Below are positions 8,103 through 16,721 of a DNA stretch of 39,751 nt, piece after piece; within the stretch, counting starts at the first letter, position 1, and each line of letters opens with the position of its first letter. Under the pieces are notes generated by a model, which saw nothing but the letters and a program-made list of their open reading frames with translations, was not told where the DNA came from and searched no databases. Location: assembly GCA_023399155.1 (NCBI GenBank), contig JAEWQP010000023.1, positions 1 through 39,751 on the forward strand. Reading direction: 5' to 3'. The position numbers and the translations under genes were made by a program. Source of the stretch: Verrucomicrobiota bacterium. GTDB lineage: Bacteria; Verrucomicrobiota; Verrucomicrobiia; Opitutales; Opitutaceae.

Positions 8103-9518
8103 GTGGCCGACGCGTTTGTCTGGATTGCCGTCGTTGTGCTGGTGCTGGCCGCCGGCATTGGCGCGGGCACGTGGATCGCACGGCTGCGCATCAACCCGCA
8201 ACTCGCCCAGCAGCGCCTCGAGGCGGAGCGCGCCCTGGCGGCCGCGGCGGAGCGCGCCGCCGGGCTGGAGCGCGCCAACGCCGACCTCGAGGCCCGCCTG
8301 CGCGGCTCGGAGACGACACTCGCGCAGACCCGGGGCACCCTCGCCGATGCCCAATCCCGGATTGCCCAGGTCGAGACTGCGCTGACCCACGAACGCCGCG
8401 CCGCCCAGGAAAAGATCGCCACGTTGCAGGACGCGCAACGGCAGCTGACCGAGACGTTCAAGGCGCTCTCCGCCGACGCGCTGCGCAGCAACAACCAGAC
8501 GTTTCTCGAACTTGCGCGCTCCACGCTCGAGAAGACGCAACAGGAGGGGGAGGCGGCGATCGAGCTGCGCCGGCAGGCGGTCGACGCCCTGGTGAAGCCC
8601 CTCAAGGAATCGCTCACCCAGGTCGACACGCGTATCCAGGAATTGGAGAAAGCGCGCACCGGGGCCTACGCCGCGCTCAACGAGCAGCTGCGCGCGCTCC
8701 TGGAGTCGCAGAACAGGCTCCAGGCCGAGACCGGCGGGCTGGTCCGGGCCCTGCGCGCACCCTCGACCGGTGGCCGCTGGGGCGAGATGCAGCTGCGCCG
8801 CGTGGCCGAGATGGCCGGGATGCTGGAGTACTGCGACTTTGAACAGCAGACGAGCGTCACGGCCGAGACCGGACGGCTCCGGCCCGACATGGTCGTCCGG
8901 CTGCCCGGCGGCAAGAGCGTGGTCGTCGACTCCAAGGCCCCGCTCCAGGCCTACCTCGATGCACTCGCCGCGACCGACGACACCGCCCGCGCGGAGCACC
9001 TCGCCAGCCATGCGCGCCAGGTGCGTGCCCACATCGGCAAGCTCGGCGAAAAGGCCTACTGGGAGCAGTTCAAGCCCGCGCCGGAGTTCGTGGTGTTGTT
9101 CCTGCCCGGCGAGTCGTTTTTCAGCGCCGCGCTGCAGCAGGAACCCGCACTCATCGAGGCCGGCGTGGACAGCAACGTGATCGTCGCCACGCCCACCACC
9201 CTCATCGCACTGCTCCGCGCCGTCGCCTACGGATGGCGCCAGGAAAGCCTCGCGGCCAACGCCGCCGAGATCAGCGAGCTCGGGCGCACGCTGCACGAGC
9301 GCGTGCGCGTGCTCGCCGACCATTTCGACGCGCTGCGCAAGTCGCTGCAAAAGTCGGTCGAGTCCTACAACGCCGCGGCCGCCAGCCTTGAGAGCCGCGT
9401 GCTCGTCACGGCGCGAAAGTTCACCGAACTCAAGGCCTCGTCCAGCAGCGAGGTGGAGCCGGCCCGCCAGATCGACGTCCAACCGCGCGCCTTGCAGACG
9501 CCCGAGAACCAACCGTGA
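8103..9518 (+). CDS. rmuC: DNA recombination protein RmuC homologue
   Basis: RmuC proteins are membrane-anchored and limit DNA inversions; they are predicted nuclease-like. This 471-residue protein starts at GTG with a membrane helix (residues ~4-22, WIAVVVLVLAAGIGAG). A long Ala/Glu/Arg-rich coiled coil follows (about 35-190). The RmuC domain carries STGGRWGEMQLRRVAEMAGM, a CDFEQQ segment, RPDMVVRLPGG and VVVDSKAPLQAYLDA, the conserved nuclease-fold-like core. Further on are GEKAYWEQF, FVVLFLPGE and TPTTLIALLRAVAYGW. It closely follows the receiver-kinase gene (14-base gap), suggesting a shared transcript, and runs to within 4 bases of the convergent glycosyltransferase gene. Confidence 0.93.
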   Translation: MADAFVWIAVVVLVLAAGIGAGTWIARLRINPQLAQQRLEAERALAAAAERAAGLERANADLEARLRGSETTLAQTRGTLADAQSRIAQVETALTHERRAAQEKIATLQDAQRQLTETFKALSADALRSNNQTFLELARSTLEKTQQEGEAAIELRRQAVDALVKPLKESLTQVDTRIQELEKARTGAYAALNEQLRALLESQNRLQAETGGLVRALRAPSTGGRWGEMQLRRVAEMAGMLEYCDFEQQTSVTAETGRLRPDMVVRLPGGKSVVVDSKAPLQAYLDALAATDDTARAEHLASHARQVRAHIGKLGEKAYWEQFKPAPEFVVLFLPGESFFSAALQQEPALIEAGVDSNVIVATPTTLIALLRAVAYGWRQESLAANAAEISELGRTLHERVRVLADHFDALRKSLQKSVESYNAAAASLESRVLVTARKFTELKASSSSEVEPARQIDVQPRALQTPENQP

Positions 9519-9522
9519 GGTG

Positions 9523-10509
9523 TCAGGCGCCGGGCGCTTCGCCGCGTGTCGCCGGCTCCACCCGCTGAACGTCCCGCTCGATCGCCTGCGGCTGGCGATT
9601 GGCACTCAGGTAGGTGCGCCCCAGATACTCGCCGATCAGCCCGAGAAGCACCATCTGCGCGCCCGAGAAGATGAGAAGTGCCGCCATCAGCGAACCCCAC
9701 CCGAACGCCGGACCCGCTTCGCGCCACCACAGCACCACCACGCAGGCCACGCCCACCAGGCCGGCGGCGCCCATGAAGAGCCCGAGGTAGGTGGCCAGGC
9801 GCAGCGGCTGCACGGAGAAGTTGACAAACATGTTTGTCCACAGGCGCACGAGCTTGCGCACGGTGTAGCCGCTCGAGCCGCTGTCACGCGCGCGGTGTTC
9901 GACGTCGACCGAACCCAGCTTGCGCGTGACCTGCAGGATCAGCCCGTCGATGTAGGGATAAGGACCCTCGTAACGGATGACCTGTCGCGCCACAAAGGCG
10001 CTCATGCAGCGGAAGCTGGACAGGTAAAGCCCGCGGGGCTTTTCGAGCGTCCATTCGGCCACGGTGTTCGCGAACCAGCTTCCAAGGTTGCGCCAGGGTG
10101 AATGCCGCTTGCTCCGATAGCGCCCAAACACGACGTCGTGCCCGCCGGATCTCGCCGCCTCGATGAGCCGGGGTATCTCCGCCGGCGGATTCTGCCCGTC
10201 ATCGTCCATCGTGATGACCCAGGCACCTCGCGCATGCCGCAAGCCGGCCATCACCGCGTTGTGCTCGCCGAAGTTGCGCGAGAGGTCGACCACCGTGAGC
10301 GGGACGGTGCAGCGCCCGGCGATCTCGCGGCACACCGCGAGCGTGTTGTCCGGACTGCCATCGTTGACGAGCACGAGCTCAAGATCGATTTCGCCTCCGA
10401 CGCGCTCGATCTCCGCCACCACGCGTGCGATGCTCTCCGCGCTCCGATAGAGCGGGATCACCACGGTCACTTCCGGACACGGGCCGGTAGATCTCTGGTT
10501 CATGTTCAT
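9523..10509 (-). CDS. Family 2 glycosyltransferase with two C-terminal membrane helices (GtrB/ArnC-like)
   Basis: This protein probably transfers a sugar from a nucleotide donor to a polyprenyl phosphate on the cytoplasmic face. Residues 14-230 form the GT-A catalytic domain: VTVVIPLYRSAESI, LVNDGSPDNT, LSRNFGEHNAV, and the DxD region ITMDDDGQNPP (99-109). Two membrane helices lie near 238-261 and 272-295, ending with GLIGEYLGRTYL, the usual ending of GtrB/ArnC/DPM-like enzymes. The donor sugar cannot be told from sequence. Its ATG overlaps the stop of the upstream membrane protein gene (ATGA), so the two are translationally coupled and probably make and then transfer a lipid-linked sugar. 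Confidence 0.92.
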   Translation of the reverse strand: MNMNQRSTGPCPEVTVVIPLYRSAESIARVVAEIERVGGEIDLELVLVNDGSPDNTLAVCREIAGRCTVPLTVVDLSRNFGEHNAVMAGLRHARGAWVITMDDDGQNPPAEIPRLIEAARSGGHDVVFGRYRSKRHSPWRNLGSWFANTVAEWTLEKPRGLYLSSFRCMSAFVARQVIRYEGPYPYIDGLILQVTRKLGSVDVEHRARDSGSSGYTVRKLVRLWTNMFVNFSVQPLRLATYLGLFMGAAGLVGVACVVVLWWREAGPAFGWGSLMAALLIFSGAQMVLLGLIGEYLGRTYLSANRQPQAIERDVQRVEPATRGEAPGA

Positions 10510-12710
10510 GGCTGTCGTTCCTTTGCGGTCGCCGTCAGGTTGTGCAGGGCCACCCCAAGCAGACGTCCGTCGCCGGCGGGCGCGGACAACGCATCCACAC
10601 TGCGAATACGGAGAAAAGCATCCAGGCTGGAAATCTCGATCTCGCCGAGGTCGATCCGAAGGGGTTCACGGTCGACGACCCCGCGCCACGAGGCGGTCCC
10701 GGCGTTGTCGAGCGCCACCTCGACGGCGCGCCGGCCGTTTCCCTGCAGGGTCAGTCCCAGCCGCACGAATGCCCTCCCGGGGCCGCTCCGGCTGATCCGG
10801 ATCCGCGATTCCTGGGACGAACTCCAAACCCAACGCGCCGCGCCGCTGCTCTCCACCGCGTGCCAGCCTTCCGCCAGATCCAGGCGCAAGCCGGCCACGC
10901 TCCCGCACTTCACGAGATGATAGCCCCCGTCGAGATGGATCGTCGCCTCCGGCCCGCCGTCGATGCTGAGCAGAGCGTCCCGGAGGTCCCACTCGCCGTC
11001 CAGCGCCGAGGCGTGGCGGCCTTCATAGGTGTCGGTTCGAAAGTACTGCCGCTTCTCCAGCAGCATCGCATTCGCCCACAGGCGTGCCCACATGGGCTCG
11101 AGCAACATGTTCACCGAGGCAATATCCTCGCGTGCGGCAGCCGACGATATGGAGCGCAGCGCCTTGTTCACCCATAGCGGCGGTTGCTTGAGCGCGGCCC
11201 GTAGCGGCGCGGCTCCGGCCGCGTGCATCGCCACGACGCCCCCCGCCGCGATCGCGGCGGCGAGCCGCACTGCATGCCCGCCCCTGCGAACGATCCGCAG
11301 CGGCACCATCAGCGCCGCCAGCGACAACGGCTGGAGCAGGGCGAAAACCTTGTAGGCGTTGTAGAGTTCATTGCTGCCTTCGCGTACGCCCTTCGCCGCC
11401 AGCCAGCCGTAGCCGCCGGCGGTCACGAGCAGCCAGGCGATCGCGATCCCGAGCACGGCGCGGTCCCGCCGCCAGGCCCATGCGGCGTAGCCAAGCAGGG
11501 CCGCCATCGCCAGTCCGCCCACGAGCCACGCGCCAGGGGAGTCGCGCGGGCCCAGCCGCTCGTCGCCAAACCATCCCAGCCATCGCTCCGGCGTGAAGAC
11601 CGGAATGAACCAGCCGAAGTCGATTGCTTCGAACAACCGGAAGCGTTCCCCCAGCCCCGCCATCCGCTCCCGAAAAACGAGTGACACCAGCAGCAGCGCC
11701 GCGCCGCCGACCGCGGCCGCACGCACCAGCCGGACCATGCCCCCCACACGCCACCAGGCCAGCCAGACCAACGCCGCCCCCAACGGCGCGAGCACGAAGA
11801 CAAGGGAGAAGGTGTATCCTGAGACAAGGACAACAAACCCGCACACCGCCGCCGGAAGCCACCGCCCCGCGGCCCGAAGAGTGCCTCCCTCGGCAAAGGC
11901 GCGCAGCCCGACCCACGTCAGCAGCGCCACCGCCGGCACGGCCATGATCTGCCCGATGGCCGTGTGCCCCACCCCGTAGAGCGCGGGAGCGCTGACCGCC
12001 CAGCCGGCCGCCACGGCGATCGCCGCAAACGCGCCCAGCCGCAGACCCGCGCGCGCGACCCAGAACACCGCCGGCACCGCGGCCGCGTGGAGCGCGATCG
12101 CAAGCGCGCTGACCAGCTTGAAAACGGGCAGATCGAACAGCCGCGAGAACCAGGCCAGAAGGGCGGCAGGCGCAAAATGGTTCAAGCGCAGCCAATGGCC
12201 ATAGAACGTATCCACCGATCCGAGCGCCACGGTCGCGGTGTGGCCGTTGAAGCCGCTGCGGTCATCGGGATCGACATCGCGCAGGAGATTCGCACCCGCC
12301 GCATAGTCGGCGGCGTCGCAGCTGCCGAGGGAGGCGGTGGTCAAACCGAGACGCGCCTGGCTGAACGGGCGCGCCGTGGCCACGAGGACGGCAAGGGCGA
12401 GCACGAGCACGCCCGCGTGGCGTAGGATCCCCGAGGATACAAGCTGGTGCACCCGTCCGCGCTCACGCAGGATCACGCCTGCGGCGACCACCCCGGCCGC
12501 GATCACCGCGGCCCATGTCCAGCGCCCGGAGAGGCGGTCACCCCAGGAGGCCGCCAGCCACGCGACCAGCGCTACGAGAGCCACGCCGCCCAGCGGCGCG
12601 AAGACCGGCCAATGCACGCGCCACCGCTGCGGCAGGATCAGGAGCGCCACGGGCGCGCCCAAGCCAAAGAGTACCGCCACCATCGCCAACGCGGTGGAGA
12701 CAAACGTCAT
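10506..12710 (-). CDS. Large polytopic membrane protein, possible GT-C-type glycosyltransferase
   Basis: The product has 734 residues from the ATG at 12710, where the hydrophobic MTFVSTALAMVAVLFGLG begins; the 35 codons before it are Arg-rich and unlike a protein start. About a dozen hydrophobic helices fill residues 1-530, with Trp- and Arg-rich loops such as FNGHTATVALGSVDTFYGHWLRLNHF. The last ~180 residues are soluble and beta-rich, for example GEWDLRDALLSIDGG and RLGLTLQGNGRR. Topology and pairing with a polyprenol-sugar synthase suggest a GT-C enzyme using lipid-linked sugar outside the membrane. I cannot name the family, and no catalytic acidic motif is certain. The stop overlaps the glycosyltransferase start by 4 bases. 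The phosphotransferase gene ends 173 bases upstream. Confidence 0.85.
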   Translation of the reverse strand: MTFVSTALAMVAVLFGLGAPVALLILPQRWRVHWPVFAPLGGVALVALVAWLAASWGDRLSGRWTWAAVIAAGVVAAGVILRERGRVHQLVSSGILRHAGVLVLALAVLVATARPFSQARLGLTTASLGSCDAADYAAGANLLRDVDPDDRSGFNGHTATVALGSVDTFYGHWLRLNHFAPAALLAWFSRLFDLPVFKLVSALAIALHAAAVPAVFWVARAGLRLGAFAAIAVAAGWAVSAPALYGVGHTAIGQIMAVPAVALLTWVGLRAFAEGGTLRAAGRWLPAAVCGFVVLVSGYTFSLVFVLAPLGAALVWLAWWRVGGMVRLVRAAAVGGAALLLVSLVFRERMAGLGERFRLFEAIDFGWFIPVFTPERWLGWFGDERLGPRDSPGAWLVGGLAMAALLGYAAWAWRRDRAVLGIAIAWLLVTAGGYGWLAAKGVREGSNELYNAYKVFALLQPLSLAALMVPLRIVRRGGHAVRLAAAIAAGGVVAMHAAGAAPLRAALKQPPLWVNKALRSISSAAAREDIASVNMLLEPMWARLWANAMLLEKRQYFRTDTYEGRHASALDGEWDLRDALLSIDGGPEATIHLDGGYHLVKCGSVAGLRLDLAEGWHAVESSGAARWVWSSSQESRIRISRSGPGRAFVRLGLTLQGNGRRAVEVALDNAGTASWRGVVDREPLRIDLGEIEISSLDAFLRIRSVDALSAPAGDGRLLGVALHNLTATAKERQP

Positions 12711-12883
12711 GGGGAGCTTGCAACACAGCCAAAGCCTTCGCCGATGCGCCGCCAAGCTGTTTCGCGACCGCCGCGCTCGTCGCCATCCCTGCGGCGTTGC
12801 CCGACCCGGCAGCATCCCCCGTCGCCGAAGATCGATTCCGACTCGTAGGTGTCCCAGATTCCTTCGGCACTACCCGCCGGGCA

Positions 12884-13903
12884 TCAGGCGCGGGGAAGAA
12901 GCACGTCAAACGATCGGATCCGGATTGCCGAGTGCAGCCGCCGCAGGACGGCCATCGCCGCGGAGCCGCGCAAGGCGACCGCCAGCCCGGCCCTCGTCGT
13001 GCGATCCAGGGCGCTGCACAGGTGAGCGCCGGCAAATGCAGCCGCAAGGCGCGCGTCATAGCGGAAACACCCGCCGCTGATCACCTCCAAAGCGGCATGG
13101 AGTGTCTCCCGCGGCTGGCGATCGAGGAGCAGCCCCGCGAGGTACGAGCCCACGTCGTACTCGGGCGGTCCGAAGAACGAAAACTCCCCGTCCACGATGC
13201 GCGGCCCGTGCCCGTTTTGCACCCAGTTGGCCGGCGTGTAGTCGCCATGCACGAGGCTTGTGCCGCCCCGCTCGAGGGCGCCGAGCGCGTCCTCGAGCGC
13301 AAAGCACACATCGTCCCCGGAGGCACGCCATCGGGCCAGCCATTCCCCGCGTCCCTTCGCGGACGCCACAGTGAACAGTCGCGCCATCTGCCAGCCGACC
13401 ACCTGCTCGTTGCGGTAGTGCGCGCAGGCCGGAACGCTTCGACTGCGGTGGTGCAGCGACACGAGAAACCACCCGAGCTTGGCCGCCGTTTCCGGTGGGA
13501 TCGGCCGCCCCGACAACGGCAAGGCATCCCCGGCGTCGTCGAGAATGATGCATCCCGCCTGCGCGTCCTGATGCAGGACCTCCGGCAGCGCGGCCCGTGC
13601 ACAGTCCGCGATCCGCGCTGACCGGTAAAAGAGCGTTTCGGCGCGAAATCGTTCCTCCGGCCCCGGTGCGGGCCGGTCCAAAGCCGGCCAAGGCCGGAAT
13701 TGCTTCACCACGAACGACCGCGCCGACGTGGTGACGCGAACGATCGCGTTGCGAGCGGCGGACCCGATGGCCGCCACGCTCAGGACCCGCTCATCCGCGT
13801 GGATCAGATTCCTGCCCGCCAGGTACTGAGCGATTGCCTCCGGTGCACCGGTGTCGAGTGAGGGGTAGTTGGGGTTTTTGGTCTGGCGATCAAAAACCGG
13901 CAT
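12884..13903 (-). CDS. APH-family phosphotransferase, methylthioribose-kinase-like
   Basis: This 339-residue soluble small-molecule kinase has the aminoglycoside-phosphotransferase fold. The likely ATP-binding lysine is K67 (SFVVKQFR), with E89 as its probable partner (FRAETLFY). The catalytic loop is LVHGDYTPANWV (HGD at 219-221, N226), and the metal-binding segment is IVDGEFSFFGPPEYDVGSYL (D238). The 'D-x-E-F-x-F-x-GP' pattern recalls 5-methylthioribose kinase, but no methionine-salvage gene is nearby and the substrate could equally be another sugar, choline-like compound or polyol. It is on the same strand as the membrane protein and glycosyltransferase genes, so a link to surface-glycan precursors is possible by context only. 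Confidence 0.85.
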   Translation of the reverse strand: MPVFDRQTKNPNYPSLDTGAPEAIAQYLAGRNLIHADERVLSVAAIGSAARNAIVRVTTSARSFVVKQFRPWPALDRPAPGPEERFRAETLFYRSARIADCARAALPEVLHQDAQAGCIILDDAGDALPLSGRPIPPETAAKLGWFLVSLHHRSRSVPACAHYRNEQVVGWQMARLFTVASAKGRGEWLARWRASGDDVCFALEDALGALERGGTSLVHGDYTPANWVQNGHGPRIVDGEFSFFGPPEYDVGSYLAGLLLDRQPRETLHAALEVISGGCFRYDARLAAAFAGAHLCSALDRTTRAGLAVALRGSAAMAVLRRLHSAIRIRSFDVLLPRA

Positions 13904-13995
13904 GCCCGTGGCTCACATCTTCAAGCGGTATTCATCAGGAGGTGAAAAGAGGAGCCCCAGCATGAGACTCCTCGGCCGGCCCGCAACTCGGATTT

Positions 13996-14178
13996 TCACT
14001 CCGGCGCGAAGATCATCCTGATATCCTCAATGGGAATCAGGTCACGGGGGACGATCGTGCAGTTCACAGGGCGGGTCTGCAAAACCACGATTACGCCCTC
14101 ACTGATTCGCCCACAAAAGCGCCCCGTCCTTTGAGCGGCGATCCCACTCGCGGGCGCGCCATCCCACGGTGAAAAAGG
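13996..14178 (-). other. Open stretch in frame with, and downstream of, the small exported protein gene
   Basis: After the TGA at 14179-14181 the same frame stays open for 60 codons to another stop at 13996-13998. The last part reads like protein (EGVIVVLQTRPVNCTIVPRD, then LIPIEDIRMIFAPE), whereas the first part does not. There is no convincing start codon. It may be a remnant of a longer gene or chance. Confidence 0.2.
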
Positions 14179-14682
14179 TCAGCGCTCGCCGGACGACGCC
14201 GCGCCCTTGGCTTCGGAATCCTTCGGCAACAGGTCGGCTCGCAGGCGCGGCGGGCTGGCCCAGGCGACCCTGGCCCCTCGGGCGATGTCCTTCAACGAGT
14301 TTCCCGCGCGGACCACGATGGTCCCTTCGGCGCGCCCACCTTCCAGCGTCGGCCATTCAAACGAAAACTCGATCGTGCACTGCTGCCGGTTCTGCGTGGT
14401 GAACTTCACCGTTTCAAATGCGAAGGAACTCGGGAGGACGTTCGCGTTCACCTCCAGCACCCGGCGGATGTCGGCGAGACTTTCCGGCCAACGCCGCGTA
14501 TCCAGGTAGCGCTGGCCGGTCGAAAGGATCAGGGCCATCGGGGCCTTGTTGAGCACTTCCGCCGCTTCGGTCGCCTCGGGAGGCACCGTGCCCTGCGTCG
14601 CCTCGGCGCCCAGCCGTCCCGGACCAAGGCAGGTGAGGATCAGAAACGTGATGGCCCGAACGAAGAACGCTTTCGAGTTCAT
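14179..14682 (-). CDS. Small exported protein of unknown function
   Basis: The product has 167 residues. The N-terminus MNSKAFFVRAITFLILTC, then LGPGRLGAEA, is a likely Sec signal peptide, cleaved near residue 26, so the product is probably periplasmic. The mature part has a helical segment (ATEAAEVLNKAPMALILSTG) followed by a mixed region with FAFETVKFTTQNRQQCTIEFSFEW. No catalytic motif or known domain is recognised. It lies upstream of the phosphotransferase gene on the same strand, about 275 bases away. The same frame continues open for 60 codons beyond its stop, noted separately. Confidence 0.65.
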   Translation of the reverse strand: MNSKAFFVRAITFLILTCLGPGRLGAEATQGTVPPEATEAAEVLNKAPMALILSTGQRYLDTRRWPESLADIRRVLEVNANVLPSSFAFETVKFTTQNRQQCTIEFSFEWPTLEGGRAEGTIVVRAGNSLKDIARGARVAWASPPRLRADLLPKDSEAKGAASSGER

Positions 14683-15064
14683 GGAAAGGAAGTCGCCCGT
14701 GAAGCCCCGAGCGGAATTGCCGAACGATGGTCGCGCCGCTCCTCAACGTAAACGCTATTGATCGCACCAAGGGCGCGCGCGGGCGATCTCTCTCCGGTAT
14801 GCGCTCACGAGCCAGGAACTGCTCGGTGGATTAACGCCCGCTGACCGCCGACTGCTTTTCGGAGACGATTAGCCCTTTAGATTCACGGTATCGGCGAGAT
14901 GCTCGTCGTGATCACGAGCCACAATCTCGGTCCGCTGTTTGCCGCGATCGAAGAGCACACGCTTAAGCGGCTGACCGCTCATCCGGAATGGACGCGGGAT
15001 CGTGACCGTGAGTTGGACACATTCGCCACGCCTACCCAGCCGGAATTCTCTCTGCGCATCGAAC
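14683..15064. other. Left boundary of an accessory stretch; no firm gene
   Basis: Codon use and composition change here from the GC-rich core to a more mixed pattern. On the minus strand 14869-15066 is an open frame of 65 codons (MFDAQREFRLGRRG..., ending DTVNLKG) with reasonable third-position GC. Its ATG overlaps the ATG of the divergent HTH gene, so at most it is a weak candidate. Nothing else is seen. Confidence 0.35.
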
Positions 15065-15310
15065 ATGACCTCCGACACTCTTCATCCTCACACCACAGAA
15101 AACGCGGCACCCGCAGTCGAGTTCTTCCGGATCCCTGCACCGGGCAAACGGGATGAGCATTTCGGCCAATCACGAGCGTGGTATTACCAGGCCGCCGCAC
15201 TCGGTGAAATCAAGATGGTCGCTATCCGGCGGCGCGGCACCGTTCGCGGCGCACGTTTGGTCGTCTACGATCCAGTCCGGGACTACATCCGTCGCCTCCG
15301 CAGAAGGTGA
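15065..15310 (+). CDS. Small HTH DNA-binding protein, excisionase/MerR-like
   Basis: The product has 81 residues. After a disordered start, the core SRAWYYQAAALGEIKMVAIRRRG, then RGARLVVYDPVRDYIRRL, matches the winged-helix pattern of excisionase and phage-regulator proteins: a 'W/T-Y...G-I' recognition helix, a basic beta-hairpin wing, and 'D-V-x-x-Y/F-L/I' at the end. It would bind DNA, perhaps as a recombination-directionality factor or a local repressor. No integrase is visible in the window. The frame is open further upstream (to 15002), but the ATG at 15065 gives the better composition. It sits 88 bases before the antitoxin gene in a tRNA-flanked accessory stretch. Confidence 0.65.
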   Translation: MTSDTLHPHTTENAAPAVEFFRIPAPGKRDEHFGQSRAWYYQAAALGEIKMVAIRRRGTVRGARLVVYDPVRDYIRRLRRR

Positions 15311-15361
15311 GGCATGAAAGCCATCGAAATGGTGGGATCGGTCGAGGATCGAGCGGGGACG

Positions 15362-15396
15362 TTGACATCGGCTCAATTGACATACAAAAGACATAC
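15362..15396 (+). promoter_or_regulatory. Promoter/operator of the toxin-antitoxin pair
   Basis: TTGACA (15362-15367) is a perfect -35 box. Downstream, GACATAC occurs twice (15379-15385 and 15390-15396) with an 11-bp period, ending one base before the antitoxin ATG. Tandem sites one helical turn apart are what a ribbon-helix-helix antitoxin typically binds when it represses its own operon. Confidence 0.45.
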
Positions 15397-15397
15397 T

Positions 15398-15598
15398 ATG
15401 CCTGCCGTCCTCACCGTGCGTCTGACCAAAGAAGAACAGCGGATTCTCGCGAAGCGCTCGAAGCGCGCGGGGATGAAAAAGGCGACCTTTGTCCGCAAGT
15501 TAATCCGTGACGAAGAGATCATCACGGGCGCTGACCTGGTCTCGTGGGCGGATCGTCACGCTGGCGACGAACGGCTGCGCATCACGCCTCGCAAATGA
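15398..15598 (+). CDS. vapB: Ribbon-helix-helix antitoxin of a VapBC-type pair
   Basis: The 66-residue product is a small basic protein beginning MPAVLTVRLTKEEQRILAKR, then SKRAGMKKATFVRKLIRDEE: a beta strand followed by two helices, the CopG/Arc ribbon-helix-helix fold used for DNA binding and dimerisation. The C-terminal ~25 residues (ITGADLVSWADRHAG...) would wrap the toxin. An upstream ATG at 15314 exists, but it would translate across the promoter and the operator repeats, so the ATG at 15398 is preferred. Its stop overlaps the toxin start (ATGA), giving the translational coupling usual in such pairs. Confidence 0.8.
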   Translation: MPAVLTVRLTKEEQRILAKRSKRAGMKKATFVRKLIRDEEIITGADLVSWADRHAGDERLRITPRK

Positions 15599-15981
15599 AG
15601 CGTTGTCTGCTCGATTCGTCGTTCGTCATCGAGTTCCTCAACGAGCTGGCGGACAATCGACGCGGGCCGGCGCGGGCCTGGGCGACGCGAAATCCGACCG
15701 CGGAGCTTTGGGTTTCGGCCGTGACCTACGCGGAGGTTCTGGAGGGTGCTGACGACGTCGATGCCATGCGCGAGGTGTTCCGTGCGTTCCGCTGGCAGAT
15801 CATCGGGCGGCAACAGGCCGAGCGCGTGGCTTTGCGCCAGCGCCGTGCCCAGCAACGCCTGGGTGAAAACGACGCGTGGCAGGTGGCCGTCGCCGATTGC
15901 ATGGATGCCGTGATCGTCGGCCACGACCCCAAGGCATTCGGCCGGTTGGGTGCTCGCTACGACGATCACCGGAATCCGTAG
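15595..15981 (+). CDS. vapC: PIN-domain ribonuclease toxin, VapC type
   Basis: The product has 128 residues, full PIN-domain length. The four acidic positions that hold the metal ions are present: D8 in CLLDSSFVIEFL, the Glu of SAVTYAEVLEGA, the Asp of LGENDAWQVAVADCMD and the Asp of VIVGHDPKAFGRL. By family, it would cleave RNA and be held inactive by the antitoxin encoded directly upstream; the target RNA cannot be told. The frame is open 17 codons upstream, but that segment overlaps the antitoxin, and the ATG overlapping its stop is the natural start. Confidence 0.85.
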   Translation: MKRCLLDSSFVIEFLNELADNRRGPARAWATRNPTAELWVSAVTYAEVLEGADDVDAMREVFRAFRWQIIGRQQAERVALRQRRAQQRLGENDAWQVAVADCMDAVIVGHDPKAFGRLGARYDDHRNP

Positions 15982-16305
15982 TACGCTTGCGCTCGACGGC
16001 GTGGTTGATCGCCGGATGGACGGTTCATGCTAGTTGATAACGCGGTAATGTGCGCCGTGCGCGTGTGGCGGACTACGATTCAGTCTGCGACTGGATTGCA
16101 GCTACGTAACTCGCTAAACCGCGGCTCTGGTGGCTCATGGAGCAGGCCCACAAGAAGGGAATTATCCCTGAATCCACCACCATGACGATTCGGCCGGGAG
16201 TGGCACCCAAACCCTCGCGCAAGGCGACCGACTGAAGATACACTCGGCGGACCGCTCCCGTTTTCGATCGCCAGATTCTCAGCACGCCCGGAAGCCAAGC
16301 AAACG
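15982..16305. other. Gene-poor part of the accessory stretch
   Basis: Competing short frames on the minus strand (16073-16309 from TTG; 16080-16298) show no recognisable domain and mixed codon use. No repeat or RNA gene is seen. It may be decayed mobile DNA. Confidence 0.4.
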
Positions 16306-16560
16306 TCAACGCGGGCCCGCTGGACGTTTGAACTCTATCGCCTCAGCCGCCTCGCCTTCGTCGCTCTTCCAGTCCGCGTGGAAGTCAAATCCCGGATTCG
16401 TTCGATGAGCCCACGCGATCAAACCCTGGTAGAACGGACGCGGTAAGCCACAAACGCGTATCAGCTCTTCAACGTCGATTTTGACGCTTTGCTCTCCGCG
16501 GAGGCGTTGGAAAACCAACGCCTCGATTCTTGAACCCTGTTCATCGGATATGGTGTTCAC
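16306..16560 (-). CDS. Small hypothetical protein
   Basis: The product has 84 residues starting at GTG (MNTISDEQGSRIEALVFQRL). It is charged, helical in its first two thirds, with IDVEELIRVCGLPRPFYQGL and then IAWAHRTNPGFDFHADWK. No signal peptide or membrane segment is visible. Codon use is less GC-rich than in the flanking core genes, consistent with acquired DNA. It lies between the toxin gene and tRNA-Val. I do not recognise it. Confidence 0.45.
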   Translation of the reverse strand: MNTISDEQGSRIEALVFQRLRGEQSVKIDVEELIRVCGLPRPFYQGLIAWAHRTNPGFDFHADWKSDEGEAAEAIEFKRPAGPR

Positions 16561-16721
16561 GCACGGTCGAATGACACAGAATCCGGATCACGGGGAGGGG
16601 TTGCGTTAGGTCGAGAGAGGGAAATCCGACGTTCGCGCACATCCTCTGACACCGTTGGACGCGTTAGCACTCGGATTAGCACTGAGCGCAGTATTTCACA
16701 CTAACTCGCTCTTTATCAAGA

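Noticed and set aside
16073..16309. Minus-strand ORF of 78 codons from TTG overlapping the stop of the 84-residue hypothetical gene
   Set aside because: TTG start, no recognisable domain and a competing frame of equal quality; not supportable as a gene.
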